Below, piece by piece: positions 44,148-53,372 of a stretch of 64,000 nucleotides of DNA. A model generated the notes under the pieces. It was not told where the DNA came from. It made no database searches and was given only the letters and a program-made list of their open reading frames with translations. The stretch spans positions 1 to 64,000 of the forward strand of contig NZ_JAZHRT010000001.1 in assembly GCF_036924535.1 (NCBI RefSeq), given 5' to 3'. This stretch comes from Bradyrhizobium sp. AZCC 2262 (lineage in GTDB: Bacteria; Pseudomonadota; Alphaproteobacteria; Rhizobiales; Xanthobacteraceae). The first letter of the stretch is position 1, and each line of letters begins with the position of its first letter. Position numbers and translations under genes: made by a program.

Positions 44148-46196
44148 ATGGGACAAGACGTCAGAAGTCCCCGTGGTCCACGGTGCATCGCGCTGGTGGG
44201 CCCTTTCCAAAGCGGTAAGACCACACTTCTAGAGGCCATACTGGCGCGAACGGGCGCCATTAAAAATGCCGGCAGCGTCGATGCCGGAACTTCCGTAGGC
44301 GATGCCAGCCCCGAGGCGCGCCATCACAAGATGGGGGTAGGCCTTTCCGCCGCCACCACCACCTTCATGGGCGACAGTTACACCTTTATCGATTGTCCCG
44401 GCTCGATCGAGTTCGCGCATGACATGCGCGCCGCGCTGCCTGCGGTCGATGCCGCGGTCGTGGTCTGCGAGGCGGACGAGAAGAAGCTGCCGCAACTGCA
44501 GATCATCCTGCGTGAGCTCGAGGATCTCGGCATTCCCCGTTTTCTGTTTCTGAACAAGATCGACCGCGCCAACAAGCGTATCCGCGAGACGCTGGCGACG
44601 CTGCAGCCGGCCTCGCGCGTGCCGCTGGTGCTGCGGCAGATTCCGATCTGGAACGGCGACTTGATCGAGGGCTTTGTCGACCTCGCGCTGGAGCGCGCCT
44701 TCGTTTACCGGGAACACAAGCCGTCCGAGGTCGTAGCACTCGAAGGCGGCAATCTCGACCGCGAGAAGGAAGCGCGGTTCTCGATGCTTGAAAAGCTCGC
44801 CGACCACGACGACGCGCTGATGGAGCAGTTGCTGGAAGACATCCAGCCGCCGCGCGACGCGGTGTTCGACGACCTCGCCCGCGAATTGCGCGAAGGCCTG
44901 ATCTGCCCGGTGCTGCTCGGTGCTGCGGCGCGCGAAAACGGCGTGCTGCGGCTGATGAAGGCGCTGCGGCATGAAGCGCCCGGCGTTGCCGAGACGGCGA
45001 AACGGCTCGGCGTATCCGCGCAAAAGGAAGCGCTGGCCTACGTGTTCAAGACCCTGCATCTGCAGCACGGCGGCAAGCTGTCGCTGGTGCGGCTGCTCGC
45101 CGGGCATCTCGATGACGGCGCGACGCTGCAATCTTCCTCCGGTGAGGCCGGGCGGGTTTCCGGTATTCTCGCGGTGAGCGGCGGGCACGATACCAAGCGG
45201 CCCGCGGCGGAGGCCGGCGACACGATCGCGCTCGGCAAGCTCGACGCGATCAAGACCGGCGACTCGCTGTCGAGCGGCAAGACCGCGCCGCCGGCGCTGG
45301 TCCATGTCGAGCCGACGCCGCCGGTGCTGGCGCTGTCGCTTGCGGCGACCGACCGCAAGGACGACGTCAAGCTCGGCCAGGCGCTGCTGCGGCTGAACGA
45401 GGAGGATCCGTCGCTGACGATGATCCAGAACCAGCAGACCCACGACATCGTGCTGTGGGGGCAGGGCGAGATGCATCTGCGCGTCGCGCTCGAGCGGCTC
45501 AAGGACCGTTTTGGCGTCAACGTCAAATCGCAGCCGCCGGCGATCGGTTATCAGGAGACCATCCGCAAATCGGCTACCCAGCGCGGCCGTCACAAGAAGC
45601 AGTCCGGCGGCCATGGCCAGTTCGGCGACGTGGTGCTGGAGATCAAGCCGATGCCGCGCGGAAGCGGCTTCGAGTTCCACGAGAAGGTGGTCGGTGGCGC
45701 CGTGCCGCGCAACTATATCGGCGCGGTCGAGGAGGGCGTGGTCGACAGCCTCGTGCGCGGGCCGCTCGGTTTTCCAGTGATCGATCTTCATGTCACCCTG
45801 ACGGATGGCTCCTATCACAGCGTCGATTCCTCCGACCTCGCCTTCCGCACGGCGGCGCGGATCGGTATGGGTGAGGCGCTGCCGCAGTGCCAGCCGGTGC
45901 TGCTGGAGCCGATCCACATGGTGGAGATCGTCTGCCCGACGGAGGCGACGGCGAAGATCAACGCCATCCTGTCGGCGCGGCGCGGCCAGATCCTGGGCTT
46001 CGATACCCGCGAAGGCTGGCCCGGATGGGATTGCGTCCGCGCCACCATGCCGGAGGCGGAGATCGGCGACCTGATCGTGGAGTTACGGTCGGCCACCGCC
46101 GGCGCCGGCGGGTTCACGAGGGCGTTCGACCGCATGGCCGAAGTCACCGGCCGCGCCGCCGACCAGATCATCGCCGCGCACCGCGTCGCGGCGTGA
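44148..46196 (+). CDS. Elongation factor G-like GTPase
   Basis: 682 residues from the ATG at 44148, ribosome site AAGGAGG upstream. EF-G domain order is intact: P-loop GPFQSGKTT, G3 DCPGSIEF, G4 NKIDRANKR, then domains II-V ending with FDTREGWPGWDCVRATMP and EIGDLIVELRSATAG. In canonical EF-G the residue after DxxG is the catalytic histidine; here it is serine. Such EF-G-like proteins are distinct from the translocase fusA, which sits with rpsL/rpsG elsewhere. The role is uncertain. Confidence 0.9.
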   Translation: MGQDVRSPRGPRCIALVGPFQSGKTTLLEAILARTGAIKNAGSVDAGTSVGDASPEARHHKMGVGLSAATTTFMGDSYTFIDCPGSIEFAHDMRAALPAVDAAVVVCEADEKKLPQLQIILRELEDLGIPRFLFLNKIDRANKRIRETLATLQPASRVPLVLRQIPIWNGDLIEGFVDLALERAFVYREHKPSEVVALEGGNLDREKEARFSMLEKLADHDDALMEQLLEDIQPPRDAVFDDLARELREGLICPVLLGAAARENGVLRLMKALRHEAPGVAETAKRLGVSAQKEALAYVFKTLHLQHGGKLSLVRLLAGHLDDGATLQSSSGEAGRVSGILAVSGGHDTKRPAAEAGDTIALGKLDAIKTGDSLSSGKTAPPALVHVEPTPPVLALSLAATDRKDDVKLGQALLRLNEEDPSLTMIQNQQTHDIVLWGQGEMHLRVALERLKDRFGVNVKSQPPAIGYQETIRKSATQRGRHKKQSGGHGQFGDVVLEIKPMPRGSGFEFHEKVVGGAVPRNYIGAVEEGVVDSLVRGPLGFPVIDLHVTLTDGSYHSVDSSDLAFRTAARIGMGEALPQCQPVLLEPIHMVEIVCPTEATAKINAILSARRGQILGFDTREGWPGWDCVRATMPEAEIGDLIVELRSATAGAGGFTRAFDRMAEVTGRAADQIIAAHRVAA

Positions 46197-46278
46197 GAGA
46201 CGGCTTATGAGATGTCGATGATCTGGTCTCCGGACCATGGTCATTGACAGCGCCCGCCGCTTGCCTGATGTGACAGGC

Positions 46279-47121
46279 ATGACCAGTGGAACAAAACCCC
46301 CCGCCGCCTGCCTGATCGGATGGCCGGCCGCGCATTCGCGCTCGCCGCTGATCCATCATTACTGGCTGCGGACGCTCGGCATCGCGGGCGGCTATGTCAT
46401 CGAGGCGGTGCCGCCCGACGAGTTCAAGGATTTCATCTTCCGCCTGTCGCTGCGCGGCTTTGTCGGCGCCAACGTCACCATGCCGCACAAGGAGCGCGCG
46501 CTTGCGCTGTCGAAGCCGGATGAGCGGGCGCGTGCGGTCGGCGCGGCCAATACGCTGTGGTTCGAGAATGGCGAGCTCTGCTCGACCAATACCGACGTCG
46601 AAGGGTTCATCAACAATCTCGACGCCAGCGCGCCCGGCTGGGACGGTTGCGAGGACGCGCTGGTGCTCGGCGCCGGCGGTGCGGCGCACGCGGTGGTGTT
46701 CGGTTTGCTCGACCGCGGCATCAAGCGCGTGCATCTCGCCAACCGCACCATCGAGCGCGCCCGCGCGCTGGCGGATGAATTCGGCGCGAGCGTTGTCCCC
46801 GTGGCATGGGACGCGCTCGGCGATCTGCTGCCGCGCACCGGGCTGCTGGTGAATACGACCTCGCTCGGCATGAAGGGCCAGCCGGCGCTCGAACTCGATG
46901 TCGGGCGGTTGCCGTCACACGCCGTCGTCGCCGATCTCGTGTACGTGCCGCTCGACACGCCATTGCTCACCGCCGCCCGCGCCCGCGGGCTGAAGACGGC
47001 CGACGGGCTCGGCATGCTGCTGCACCAGGCGGTGCGCGGCTTCGAATTGTGGTTCGGGCAGCGCCCAGAGGTGACGGCGGAACTTCGCGTGCTGGTCGAG
47101 GCCGATCTCACAAATACATGA
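46279..47121 (+). CDS. aroE: Shikimate dehydrogenase
   Basis: 280 residues from the ATG at 46279; an ATG at 46237 would add 14. Reduces 3-dehydroshikimate to shikimate with NADPH in aromatic amino-acid synthesis. The substrate site SRSPLIHHYWL is near the N-terminus, the catalytic lysine is in NVTMPHKERAL, and NTDVEGF follows. The NADP fold has LGAGGAAHAV, the arginine-containing NRT motif, NTTSLGMKG and the ending GLGMLLHQAVRGFELWFGQ. It follows the EF-G-like gene. Confidence 0.95.
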   Translation: MTSGTKPPAACLIGWPAAHSRSPLIHHYWLRTLGIAGGYVIEAVPPDEFKDFIFRLSLRGFVGANVTMPHKERALALSKPDERARAVGAANTLWFENGELCSTNTDVEGFINNLDASAPGWDGCEDALVLGAGGAAHAVVFGLLDRGIKRVHLANRTIERARALADEFGASVVPVAWDALGDLLPRTGLLVNTTSLGMKGQPALELDVGRLPSHAVVADLVYVPLDTPLLTAARARGLKTADGLGMLLHQAVRGFELWFGQRPEVTAELRVLVEADLTNT

Positions 47122-47205
47122 TCGGCTGATCGCGGAGACTTGAGCCGGAATTTTTTTGAAATGCCGGGGTCAAATGGTTACGTCACTGCCACCGGAGACT
47201 TCAGC

Positions 47206-47829
47206 ATGACCGCCCGTCGCTTTCAGTTCGTTCGCCCGCTTGTCGCAGTCGCGATGGTCGCCGGCTCCACGATCTACGCCATTGCCCAGCAGCCGCCCAC
47301 GCCGACGCGCGTTCGCGGTACCATCGAAGCCGTCGATGGCGACGTGCTTGCCGTGAAGTCGCGGGGCGGCGAGGACGTCAGGCTGCATATGACCGGCGAT
47401 CTCAGGATCGTGGGGATCACCAAGATCTCGCTGTCGGATATCAAGGTCGGTTCCTTCATCGGCACCACTACTGTGCCGGGACCGGATGGCAGCCAGAATG
47501 CGGTGGAGGTGCATGTGTTTCCGGAAGCGATGCGCGGCACCGGCGAGGGCTCGCGGCCCTATGACCTGCGGCCCAACTCCACCATGACCAACGCCACGGT
47601 GGCGGAGTCCGTGGTCGGCAATGACGGTCACACCTTGATGGTCAAATACAAGGACGGCGAGAAGAAAGTCGTGGTCTCCCCGGAGACGCCGGTCGTGACC
47701 TATGTCCCCGCCGACAAGTCCGACCTCAAACCCGGCGCCAAGGTGATCGCTTTCATGAAGAAGCTGCCGGACGGCTCGTTCGAGACCAACCGCGTCAGCG
47801 TCGGCCGCGACGGGCTGACCCCGCCGATG
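47206..47829 (+). CDS. Exported protein of unknown function (tandem paralog 1)
   Basis: 208 residues (stop codon at 47830-47832) from the ATG at 47206 with CCGGAG upstream. A signal peptide (VRPLVAVAMVAGSTIYAIAQ) is followed by an OB/DUF5666-like beta-rich core: VRGTIEAVDGDVLAVKSRGG, DIKVGSFIGTT, then NSTMTNATVAESVVG and KYKDGEKKVVV. The ending is RVSVGRDGLTPPM. It shares these blocks with the gene at 47909, a clear tandem duplicate. I recall such proteins sometimes being labelled ABC permeases in databases, but there is no TM domain to support that. Confidence 0.88.
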
Positions 47830-47908
47830 TGAAGTCACCGCCTGGAATAGCACCTCCCGTGCGGTGTTTGCGTTGAGTTGGGCGCCAATTACACCTCGGA
47901 GGAATACC

Positions 47909-48535
47909 ATGCTGAAATCTTCTTCTTGGCCGCGGATGCTCGCGGCCTCGCTGACCTTTGTCACCCTGCTTGGATCGGTGGCGTGGGCGCAGCAGCCGCC
48001 GACGGTCCGGATTCGCGGCACCATCGAGGCGGTCGACGGACCCATGCTGTCGATCAAGTCGCGCGAGGGCACCGACATGAAGGTGCGGGTCACCGATAAT
48101 GTCGCGGTGTTCGGCGTCGCCAAGACCGAACTCTCGGAGATCAAGGAAGGTTCCTACATCGGCGTCACCGCGATGCCGGAGCCGGACGGCACCCAGAAGG
48201 CGGTCGCGGTGCATATTTTCCCGGAGAACCAGCGCGGCGCGGCCGAAGGCTTTCGGCCCTGGGATCAGCGGCCGAACTCGACCATGACCAACGCCACCGT
48301 CGCCCAGACGGTGAAGGGCACCGACGGCCAGAACATTTTGGTCAAGTACAAGGACGGCGAAAAGAAAGTCGTGGTGCCGCCGGGTACGCCGATCGTCACC
48401 TTCGTCGCCGGCGACAAGTCCGAACTGAAGCCGGGCGCCAAGATCATCATCTTCGGCGCGGCGAAGAAGGACGACGGCACGCTGGAAGCCAATCGCGTCA
48501 ATGTCGGGCGGGACGGCATCACACCGCCGATGTGA
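47909..48535 (+). CDS. Exported protein of unknown function (tandem paralog 2)
   Basis: 208 residues from the ATG at 47909, ribosome site GGAGGA about 6 bases upstream. Signal peptide LAASLTFVTLLGSVAWAQQ, then VRIRGTIEAVDGPMLSIKSR, EIKEGSYIGVTAMPEPDG, RPNSTMTNATVAQTVKG, KYKDGEKKVVVPPGT and the ending RVNVGRDGITPPM. Same architecture as its neighbour; the conserved beta-strand repeats suggest a small periplasmic barrel. Function unknown. Confidence 0.88.
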   Translation: MLKSSSWPRMLAASLTFVTLLGSVAWAQQPPTVRIRGTIEAVDGPMLSIKSREGTDMKVRVTDNVAVFGVAKTELSEIKEGSYIGVTAMPEPDGTQKAVAVHIFPENQRGAAEGFRPWDQRPNSTMTNATVAQTVKGTDGQNILVKYKDGEKKVVVPPGTPIVTFVAGDKSELKPGAKIIIFGAAKKDDGTLEANRVNVGRDGITPPM

Positions 48536-48543
48536 CCCGTAGG

Positions 48544-48642
48544 GTCATTCCGGGGCGCGCGAAGCGCGAACTATGATGCGCAATTGCGCATCTGGGAATC
48601 TCGAGATTCCGGGTTCGATGCTTCGCATCGCCCCGGAATGAC
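48544..48642. repeat. REPIN-like repeat, GTCATTCCGGGGC family
   Basis: Ends GTCATTCCGGGGCG and CGCCCCGGAATGAC in inverted orientation, with inner palindromes including GATGCGCAATTGCGCATC and GAATCTCGAGATTC. Lies between the convergent exported-protein and 2-hydroxyacid dehydrogenase genes. Confidence 0.85.
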
Positions 48643-48654
48643 TGCGCTTTGTAT

Positions 48655-49791
48655 TCACACCGCCAGCACGTTATCGTCGATCTCGGCGATCGTATTGACG
48701 CCGCACAATCCCATGGTGGTGAGCATTTCCTTGGCGATGATGTCGAGCGCCTTGGTGACGCCGGCCTGTCCGCCGGCCCCTAAGCCATAGGCATAGGCGC
48801 GGCCGATCATGCAGGATTTGGCGCCGAGCGCGAGCGCGCGCACCACGTCCTGGCCGGAGCGGATGCCGCCGTCGAACATGATTTCCATCTGCGAGCCGAC
48901 GGTGTCGACGATCTCGGGCAGCACCTCGATCGATGACGGCGCGCCGTCGAGCTGGCGGCCGCCATGGTTGGAAACGACCAGCGCCTGCGCGCCGGTTTTC
49001 GCGGCGAGTTCGGCGTCCTCGACGTCCAAAATGCCTTTCAGGATCAGCTTGCCCGGCCAGATCGAGCGGATCCAGTCGATGTCCTTCCAGTTCAGCGAAG
49101 TGTCGAACTGCGACGCGGTCCATTCCGACAGCTTGGTAAGGTCCTCGGTGCCTTTGACGTGGCCGACGATGTTGCCGAAGCTGCGGCGCTTGCCGCGCAG
49201 CACGCCGGCAACCCATGACGGCTTGCTGGCGAAGTCGAGCAGTTTCGACAGCGACCATTCCGGCGGCACCGTCATGCCGTTCTTGATGTCCTGGTGGCGC
49301 TGCCCGATCACCTGCAGGTCGACGGTCAGCACCAGCGCCGAGCATTTGGCCGCGATCGCGCGCTCGATCAGCGACTTGATGAAGCCGCGGTCCTTCATCA
49401 CGTAGAGCTGGAACCAGAACGGCTTGTCGACGGCGGCTGCGATGTCCTCGATCGAACAGATCGACATCGTGCTCTGGGTGAAGGGAATGCCGGCGGCCTG
49501 CGCGGCGCGGCAGGCATGAATCTCGCCGTCGCCATGCTGCATGCCGAGCAGGCCGACAGGCGCCAGGATCAACGGCATCGCGGCCGGCTCGCCGAGGATA
49601 TTGGTGGAGAGATCGCGCTTGGAGACATCGACCAGGATGCGCTGGCGGAACTTGATCTGCGCAAGATCCTCGGAATTGGCGCGCAGCGTGTCCTCGGTGT
49701 AGGAGCCGCGGTCGGCGTAGTCGAAAAACGCCTTGGGAACCCGGCGCTTGTGCAACTGGCGCAGATCCTCAATGCAGGTGATGTGCTTCAT
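48655..49791 (-). CDS. FMN-dependent alpha-hydroxy-acid dehydrogenase (lactate dehydrogenase-like)
   Basis: 378 residues from the ATG at 49791 (MKHITCIEDLRQLHKRRVPK). TIM-barrel flavoenzyme oxidising L-lactate or other 2-hydroxy acids. Active-site blocks: FFDYADRGSYTEDT, LAPVGLLGMQHGDGE, FWFQLYVMKDRG with its tyrosine, LILKGILDVEDA with the lysine, and the catalytic histidine and arginine in VSNHGGRQLDGAPSSIEVLP. The phosphate site FDGGIRSGQDVVRALALGA is intact. Membrane-bound LldD couples to the quinone pool; whether this member does is not shown. Confidence 0.93.
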   Translation of the reverse strand: MKHITCIEDLRQLHKRRVPKAFFDYADRGSYTEDTLRANSEDLAQIKFRQRILVDVSKRDLSTNILGEPAAMPLILAPVGLLGMQHGDGEIHACRAAQAAGIPFTQSTMSICSIEDIAAAVDKPFWFQLYVMKDRGFIKSLIERAIAAKCSALVLTVDLQVIGQRHQDIKNGMTVPPEWSLSKLLDFASKPSWVAGVLRGKRRSFGNIVGHVKGTEDLTKLSEWTASQFDTSLNWKDIDWIRSIWPGKLILKGILDVEDAELAAKTGAQALVVSNHGGRQLDGAPSSIEVLPEIVDTVGSQMEIMFDGGIRSGQDVVRALALGAKSCMIGRAYAYGLGAGGQAGVTKALDIIAKEMLTTMGLCGVNTIAEIDDNVLAV

Positions 49792-49812
49792 GGACGTCCC
49801 GGCCCTTCTTGA

Positions 49813-50106
<294 letters not shown>

Positions 50107-50166
50107 CACGCCAGGGCGGGCGCGGCCGTTTCCGTAAAATATCCATTTATTACAAATGCTTATGCG

Positions 50167-50195
50167 TTGATTGCGGCCGCGTCCGGCGGTAATGA
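50167..50195 (+). promoter_or_regulatory. Possible sigma-70 promoter of glmM
   Basis: TTGATT and TAATGA are separated by 17 bases in an AT-rich part of the 215-base gap before glmM, about 125 bases from its start. It is a weak match and an inference from sequence only. Confidence 0.3.
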
Positions 50196-50321
50196 TTCAT
50201 CATATTTTTTGAAGCCATTTTAGCGGCCGAGGGATTATAACCGCTGGACGCTACGATGGTGGGCGTTCGGGGATTCGTGGCCGTGATGGCCTGAAGAAGC
50301 CCTGGAATGGCTGGGGGTCAC

Positions 50322-51668
50322 ATGAGCCGCAAATATTTCGGTACCGACGGAATTCGGGGCCGTGCCAATGGTCTGATCACGCCGGAGCTAGCGCTCAAGG
50401 TGGGGCAGGCGGCCGGCCTGGTGTTCCAGCGTGGCGACCACCGCCACCGCGTCGTCATCGGCAAGGACACCCGGCTCTCCGGCTACATGATCGAATACGC
50501 GATGGTGGCCGGCTTTACCTCGGTCGGCATGGATGTGCTGCTGCTCGGCCCGATGCCGACGCCGGCGGTCGCGATGCTCACCAAGTCGATGCGCGCCGAT
50601 CTCGGCGTGATGATTTCAGCTTCGCACAATCTGTTCGAGGACAACGGCATCAAGCTGTTTGGTCCGCAGGGATTCAAATTGTCCGACGACGTCGAAAAGC
50701 AGATCGAGCAGTTGCTCGACGAGCCGATCGACCGCCGTCTCGCGCAAAGCGCCAGCCTCGGGCGCGCCCGCCGCATCGACGGCGTGCATGACCGCTACAT
50801 CGAATTCGCCAAGCGCACGCTGCCGCGCGAGCTCTCGCTCGACGGTTTGCGCGTCGTGATCGATTGCGCGCACGGCGCGGCCTACAAGGTGGTGCCGGAA
50901 GCGCTGTGGGAATTGGGCGCCGACGTCATCGCGATGGGCGTCGAACCGGACGGTTTCAACATCAACAAGGAATGCGGCTCGACCTCGCCGGAAGCGCTGG
51001 CGAAGAAGGTGCGCGAGATGCGCGCCGATATCGGCATCGCGCTCGATGGCGACGCCGATCGCGTCATCCTGGTCGACGAGCGCGGCCATGTGGTCGATGG
51101 CGACCAGTTGCTCGCGGTGATCGCGCAAAGCTGGAAGGAAGACGGACGTCTCGCCAAGCCCGGCATCGTCGCCACCGTGATGTCCAATCTCGGGCTCGAG
51201 CGTTTTCTCGAAGGGCAGGGCCTCGGCATGGTGCGTACGCCGGTCGGCGACCGCTACGTGCTCGAGCAGATGCTGACGCAGGGCTACAATCTCGGCGGCG
51301 AACCCTCGGGCCATATCATTCTCTCGGACTACGCCACCACAGGCGACGGCTTCGTCGCCGCGCTGCAGGTGCTGGCCGTGGTGCAAAAACTTCGCCGTCC
51401 GGTGTCGGAAGTCTGCCACCGTTTCGATCCGCTGCCGCAGATCCTGAAGAACGTGCGCTACCGATCCGGCAAGCCGCTCGACCATGCCGAGGTGAAATCG
51501 GCGATCATGGACGGCGAGAACCGTCTCAACGGCCACGGCCGGCTGCTGGTCCGTTCGTCCGGCACCGAGCCTGTGATCCGCGTGATGGGCGAGGGCGACG
51601 ACCGCATCCTGGTTGAGGACGTCGTCGATCAGATCGTCACCGCGCTCGGCCACGCCGCGGCGGCATAA
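50322..51668 (+). CDS. glmM: Phosphoglucosamine mutase
   Basis: 448 residues from the ATG at 50322 ([20 protein letters not shown]). GlmM converts glucosamine-6-phosphate to glucosamine-1-phosphate for UDP-GlcNAc, peptidoglycan and LPS synthesis. The phosphoserine is Ser101 in [20 protein letters not shown], the Mg2+ loop is [15 protein letters not shown], the sugar loop is [13 protein letters not shown] and the C-terminal phosphate loop contains [15 protein letters not shown]. All four active-site loops are intact. Confidence 0.97.
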   Translation: MSRKYFGTDGIRGRANGLITPELALKVGQAAGLVFQRGDHRHRVVIGKDTRLSGYMIEYAMVAGFTSVGMDVLLLGPMPTPAVAMLTKSMRADLGVMISASHNLFEDNGIKLFGPQGFKLSDDVEKQIEQLLDEPIDRRLAQSASLGRARRIDGVHDRYIEFAKRTLPRELSLDGLRVVIDCAHGAAYKVVPEALWELGADVIAMGVEPDGFNINKECGSTSPEALAKKVREMRADIGIALDGDADRVILVDERGHVVDGDQLLAVIAQSWKEDGRLAKPGIVATVMSNLGLERFLEGQGLGMVRTPVGDRYVLEQMLTQGYNLGGEPSGHIILSDYATTGDGFVAALQVLAVVQKLRRPVSEVCHRFDPLPQILKNVRYRSGKPLDHAEVKSAIMDGENRLNGHGRLLVRSSGTEPVIRVMGEGDDRILVEDVVDQIVTALGHAAAA

Positions 51669-51813
51669 GCCAGCTTTATTCCGACGGTACGGAGTCGCTG
51701 ATCGCTGCTGCGACAACGCATCGCAGCCATAAGCTATTGATGCTGGTCGCGACGATGGTGCGGCCGTAGAACACGGGACATTGCCTGTCCGCGATTCTTT
51801 TCGGGAATGCGCC

Positions 51814-53076
51814 TTGAACAAGCCTGTCATCGTCTCAGAGGAAACAGCGACCGCGCCGGTGGTCGTGCTGGATGCGACGCCAGGCTTCGCCGCCAAGGCG
51901 GCTGTCGCGGGGCCGGCCTATGTCGTGCTGACGGGCATCAGCTTCTCGCATTTCCTCAACGACACCATGCAGTCGCTGATCGCCTCGGTCTATCCGATCC
52001 TGAAGGATGCTTACGCGCTGGACTACGGGCAGATCGGCATGATCACGCTGGCGTTCCAGTTTACCGCGTCGCTGCTGCAACCCGTCGTCGGGCATTTCAC
52101 CGACAAGAAGGCGCAGCCGTTCTCGCTCGCTATCGGCATGGGTTTTACCTTCTTCGGATTGCTGCTGCTGAGCGTCGCGCACCTCTATCCCATCATCCTG
52201 ATCGCGGCGGCGCTGGTCGGGCTTGGCTCGGCGGTGTTCCATCCGGAGTCGGCGCGGATCGCGCGGCTGGCTTCGGGCGGGCGTTACGGCTTTGCGCAAT
52301 CGGTGTTTCAGCTCGGCGGCAGTTTTGGCACGTCGATGGGGCCGGTGCTCGCGGCGCTGATCGTAGTGCCGTTCGGTCAGCCGAGCATTGCCTGGTTTTC
52401 ATCGATCGCGTTTCTGGCGATCGTGATCCTGTGGCGGATCGGCGTCTGGTACAAGCCGCAGATTACGACCAAGAAATCCGTGGCGGTCGAGCGCCATCCG
52501 GACCATCCGGATTCACGACGGGTCAAAATCGCGCTCGCGGTGCTGGTGGCGCTGCTGTTCTCAAAGCAGCTCTACGTGTCGAGCCTGTCGAGCTATTACA
52601 TCTTCTACCTGATCGACAGGTTTCAGGTGTCGACGCAGGCAGCCCAGCTCTATCTCTTCATCTTCCTTGCCTCCAACGCGGCGGGGGCGTTCTTCGGCGG
52701 GCCGCTCGGTGACCGCTATGGCCGCAAATACGTCCTCTGGTTCTCGATCCTCGGCGCGCTGCCGTTTACGCTGGCGCTGCCCTATGCCGGCCTTGTCGGA
52801 AGCGCGGTGCTGACCGTGTTCATCGGCCTCATCCTCTCCTCCGCGACGTCCTCGATCATCGTGTTCGCACAGGAATTGATGCCGCACCGCTTCGGGATGA
52901 TCTCGGGCGTGTTCTTCGGCGTCGCCTTCGGCATCGGGGGGCTTGGCGCAGCCGTACTCGGCAAGCTCGCCGATCACACCGGGATCGCTTACGTCTATCA
53001 TATCTGCGCGTTCCTGCCCGCGCTGGGATTGCTCGCGGTGTTCCTGCCGAAGATGCCTCAACCTGTTGTGCGCTGA
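51814..53076 (+). CDS. MFS transporter, fosmidomycin resistance (Fsr) type
   Basis: 420 residues from a TTG at 51814 (start inferred; a TTG at 51781 adds 11 residues). Twelve hydrophobic segments. The first contains LTGISFSHFLNDTMQSLIAS, the hallmark of the Fsr family; the loop GHFTDKKAQPFSLAIGMGFT, the VFHPESARIARLASGGRYGF block and GDRYGRKYVLWFSILGALPF are also typical. Such pumps export fosmidomycin and related compounds, but natural substrates vary. Confidence 0.92.
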   Translation: MNKPVIVSEETATAPVVVLDATPGFAAKAAVAGPAYVVLTGISFSHFLNDTMQSLIASVYPILKDAYALDYGQIGMITLAFQFTASLLQPVVGHFTDKKAQPFSLAIGMGFTFFGLLLLSVAHLYPIILIAAALVGLGSAVFHPESARIARLASGGRYGFAQSVFQLGGSFGTSMGPVLAALIVVPFGQPSIAWFSSIAFLAIVILWRIGVWYKPQITTKKSVAVERHPDHPDSRRVKIALAVLVALLFSKQLYVSSLSSYYIFYLIDRFQVSTQAAQLYLFIFLASNAAGAFFGGPLGDRYGRKYVLWFSILGALPFTLALPYAGLVGSAVLTVFIGLILSSATSSIIVFAQELMPHRFGMISGVFFGVAFGIGGLGAAVLGKLADHTGIAYVYHICAFLPALGLLAVFLPKMPQPVVR

Positions 53077-53272
53077 GCACGTGCGCTGACGCGTGCCGCG
53101 GGCGAGGGGTGCTGCGTCAACAAAATCTTAACACCGCTATAGCGCGCGAAATCCATCGTTAGGGTGTGTGGCGGTTTTCTACCGTTCTCTGTGCGCGCGA
53201 ATGCATCAACTCCCGCGTCGCGAAACACCTGCAGAGAAATCAGTTAGAGTTTGTCAACCTTAATAATTAGGG

Positions 53273-53287
53273 TTAAGCGCCGCTTAA
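53273..53287 (+). promoter_or_regulatory. Putative CtrA box (TTAA-N7-TTAA)
   Basis: TTAAGCGCCGCTTAA is TTAA, seven bases, TTAA, and is also a perfect palindrome. CtrA of Alphaproteobacteria binds TTAA-N7-TTAAC; here the last base is G. It lies 85 bases upstream of the porin-like gene at 53373. Another near-palindrome, AACCTTAATAATTAGGGTT, lies immediately before it. Confidence 0.45.
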
Positions 53288-53372
53288 GCATTTAATGGCA
53301 TCGTCCGCCCGTGAGTTTTTGGAGTGGGGCTTTTTTCGCAGTCTGCCTCACCGGACAAAAGGACGAAGCCCG

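Noticed and set aside
44229..45917. 562-residue open frame opposite the EF-G-like gene
   Set aside because: Antisense to a gene with clear motifs; composition is typical of a shadow frame.
50616..51896. 426-residue open frame opposite glmM
   Set aside because: Antisense to glmM, whose four active-site loops are intact.
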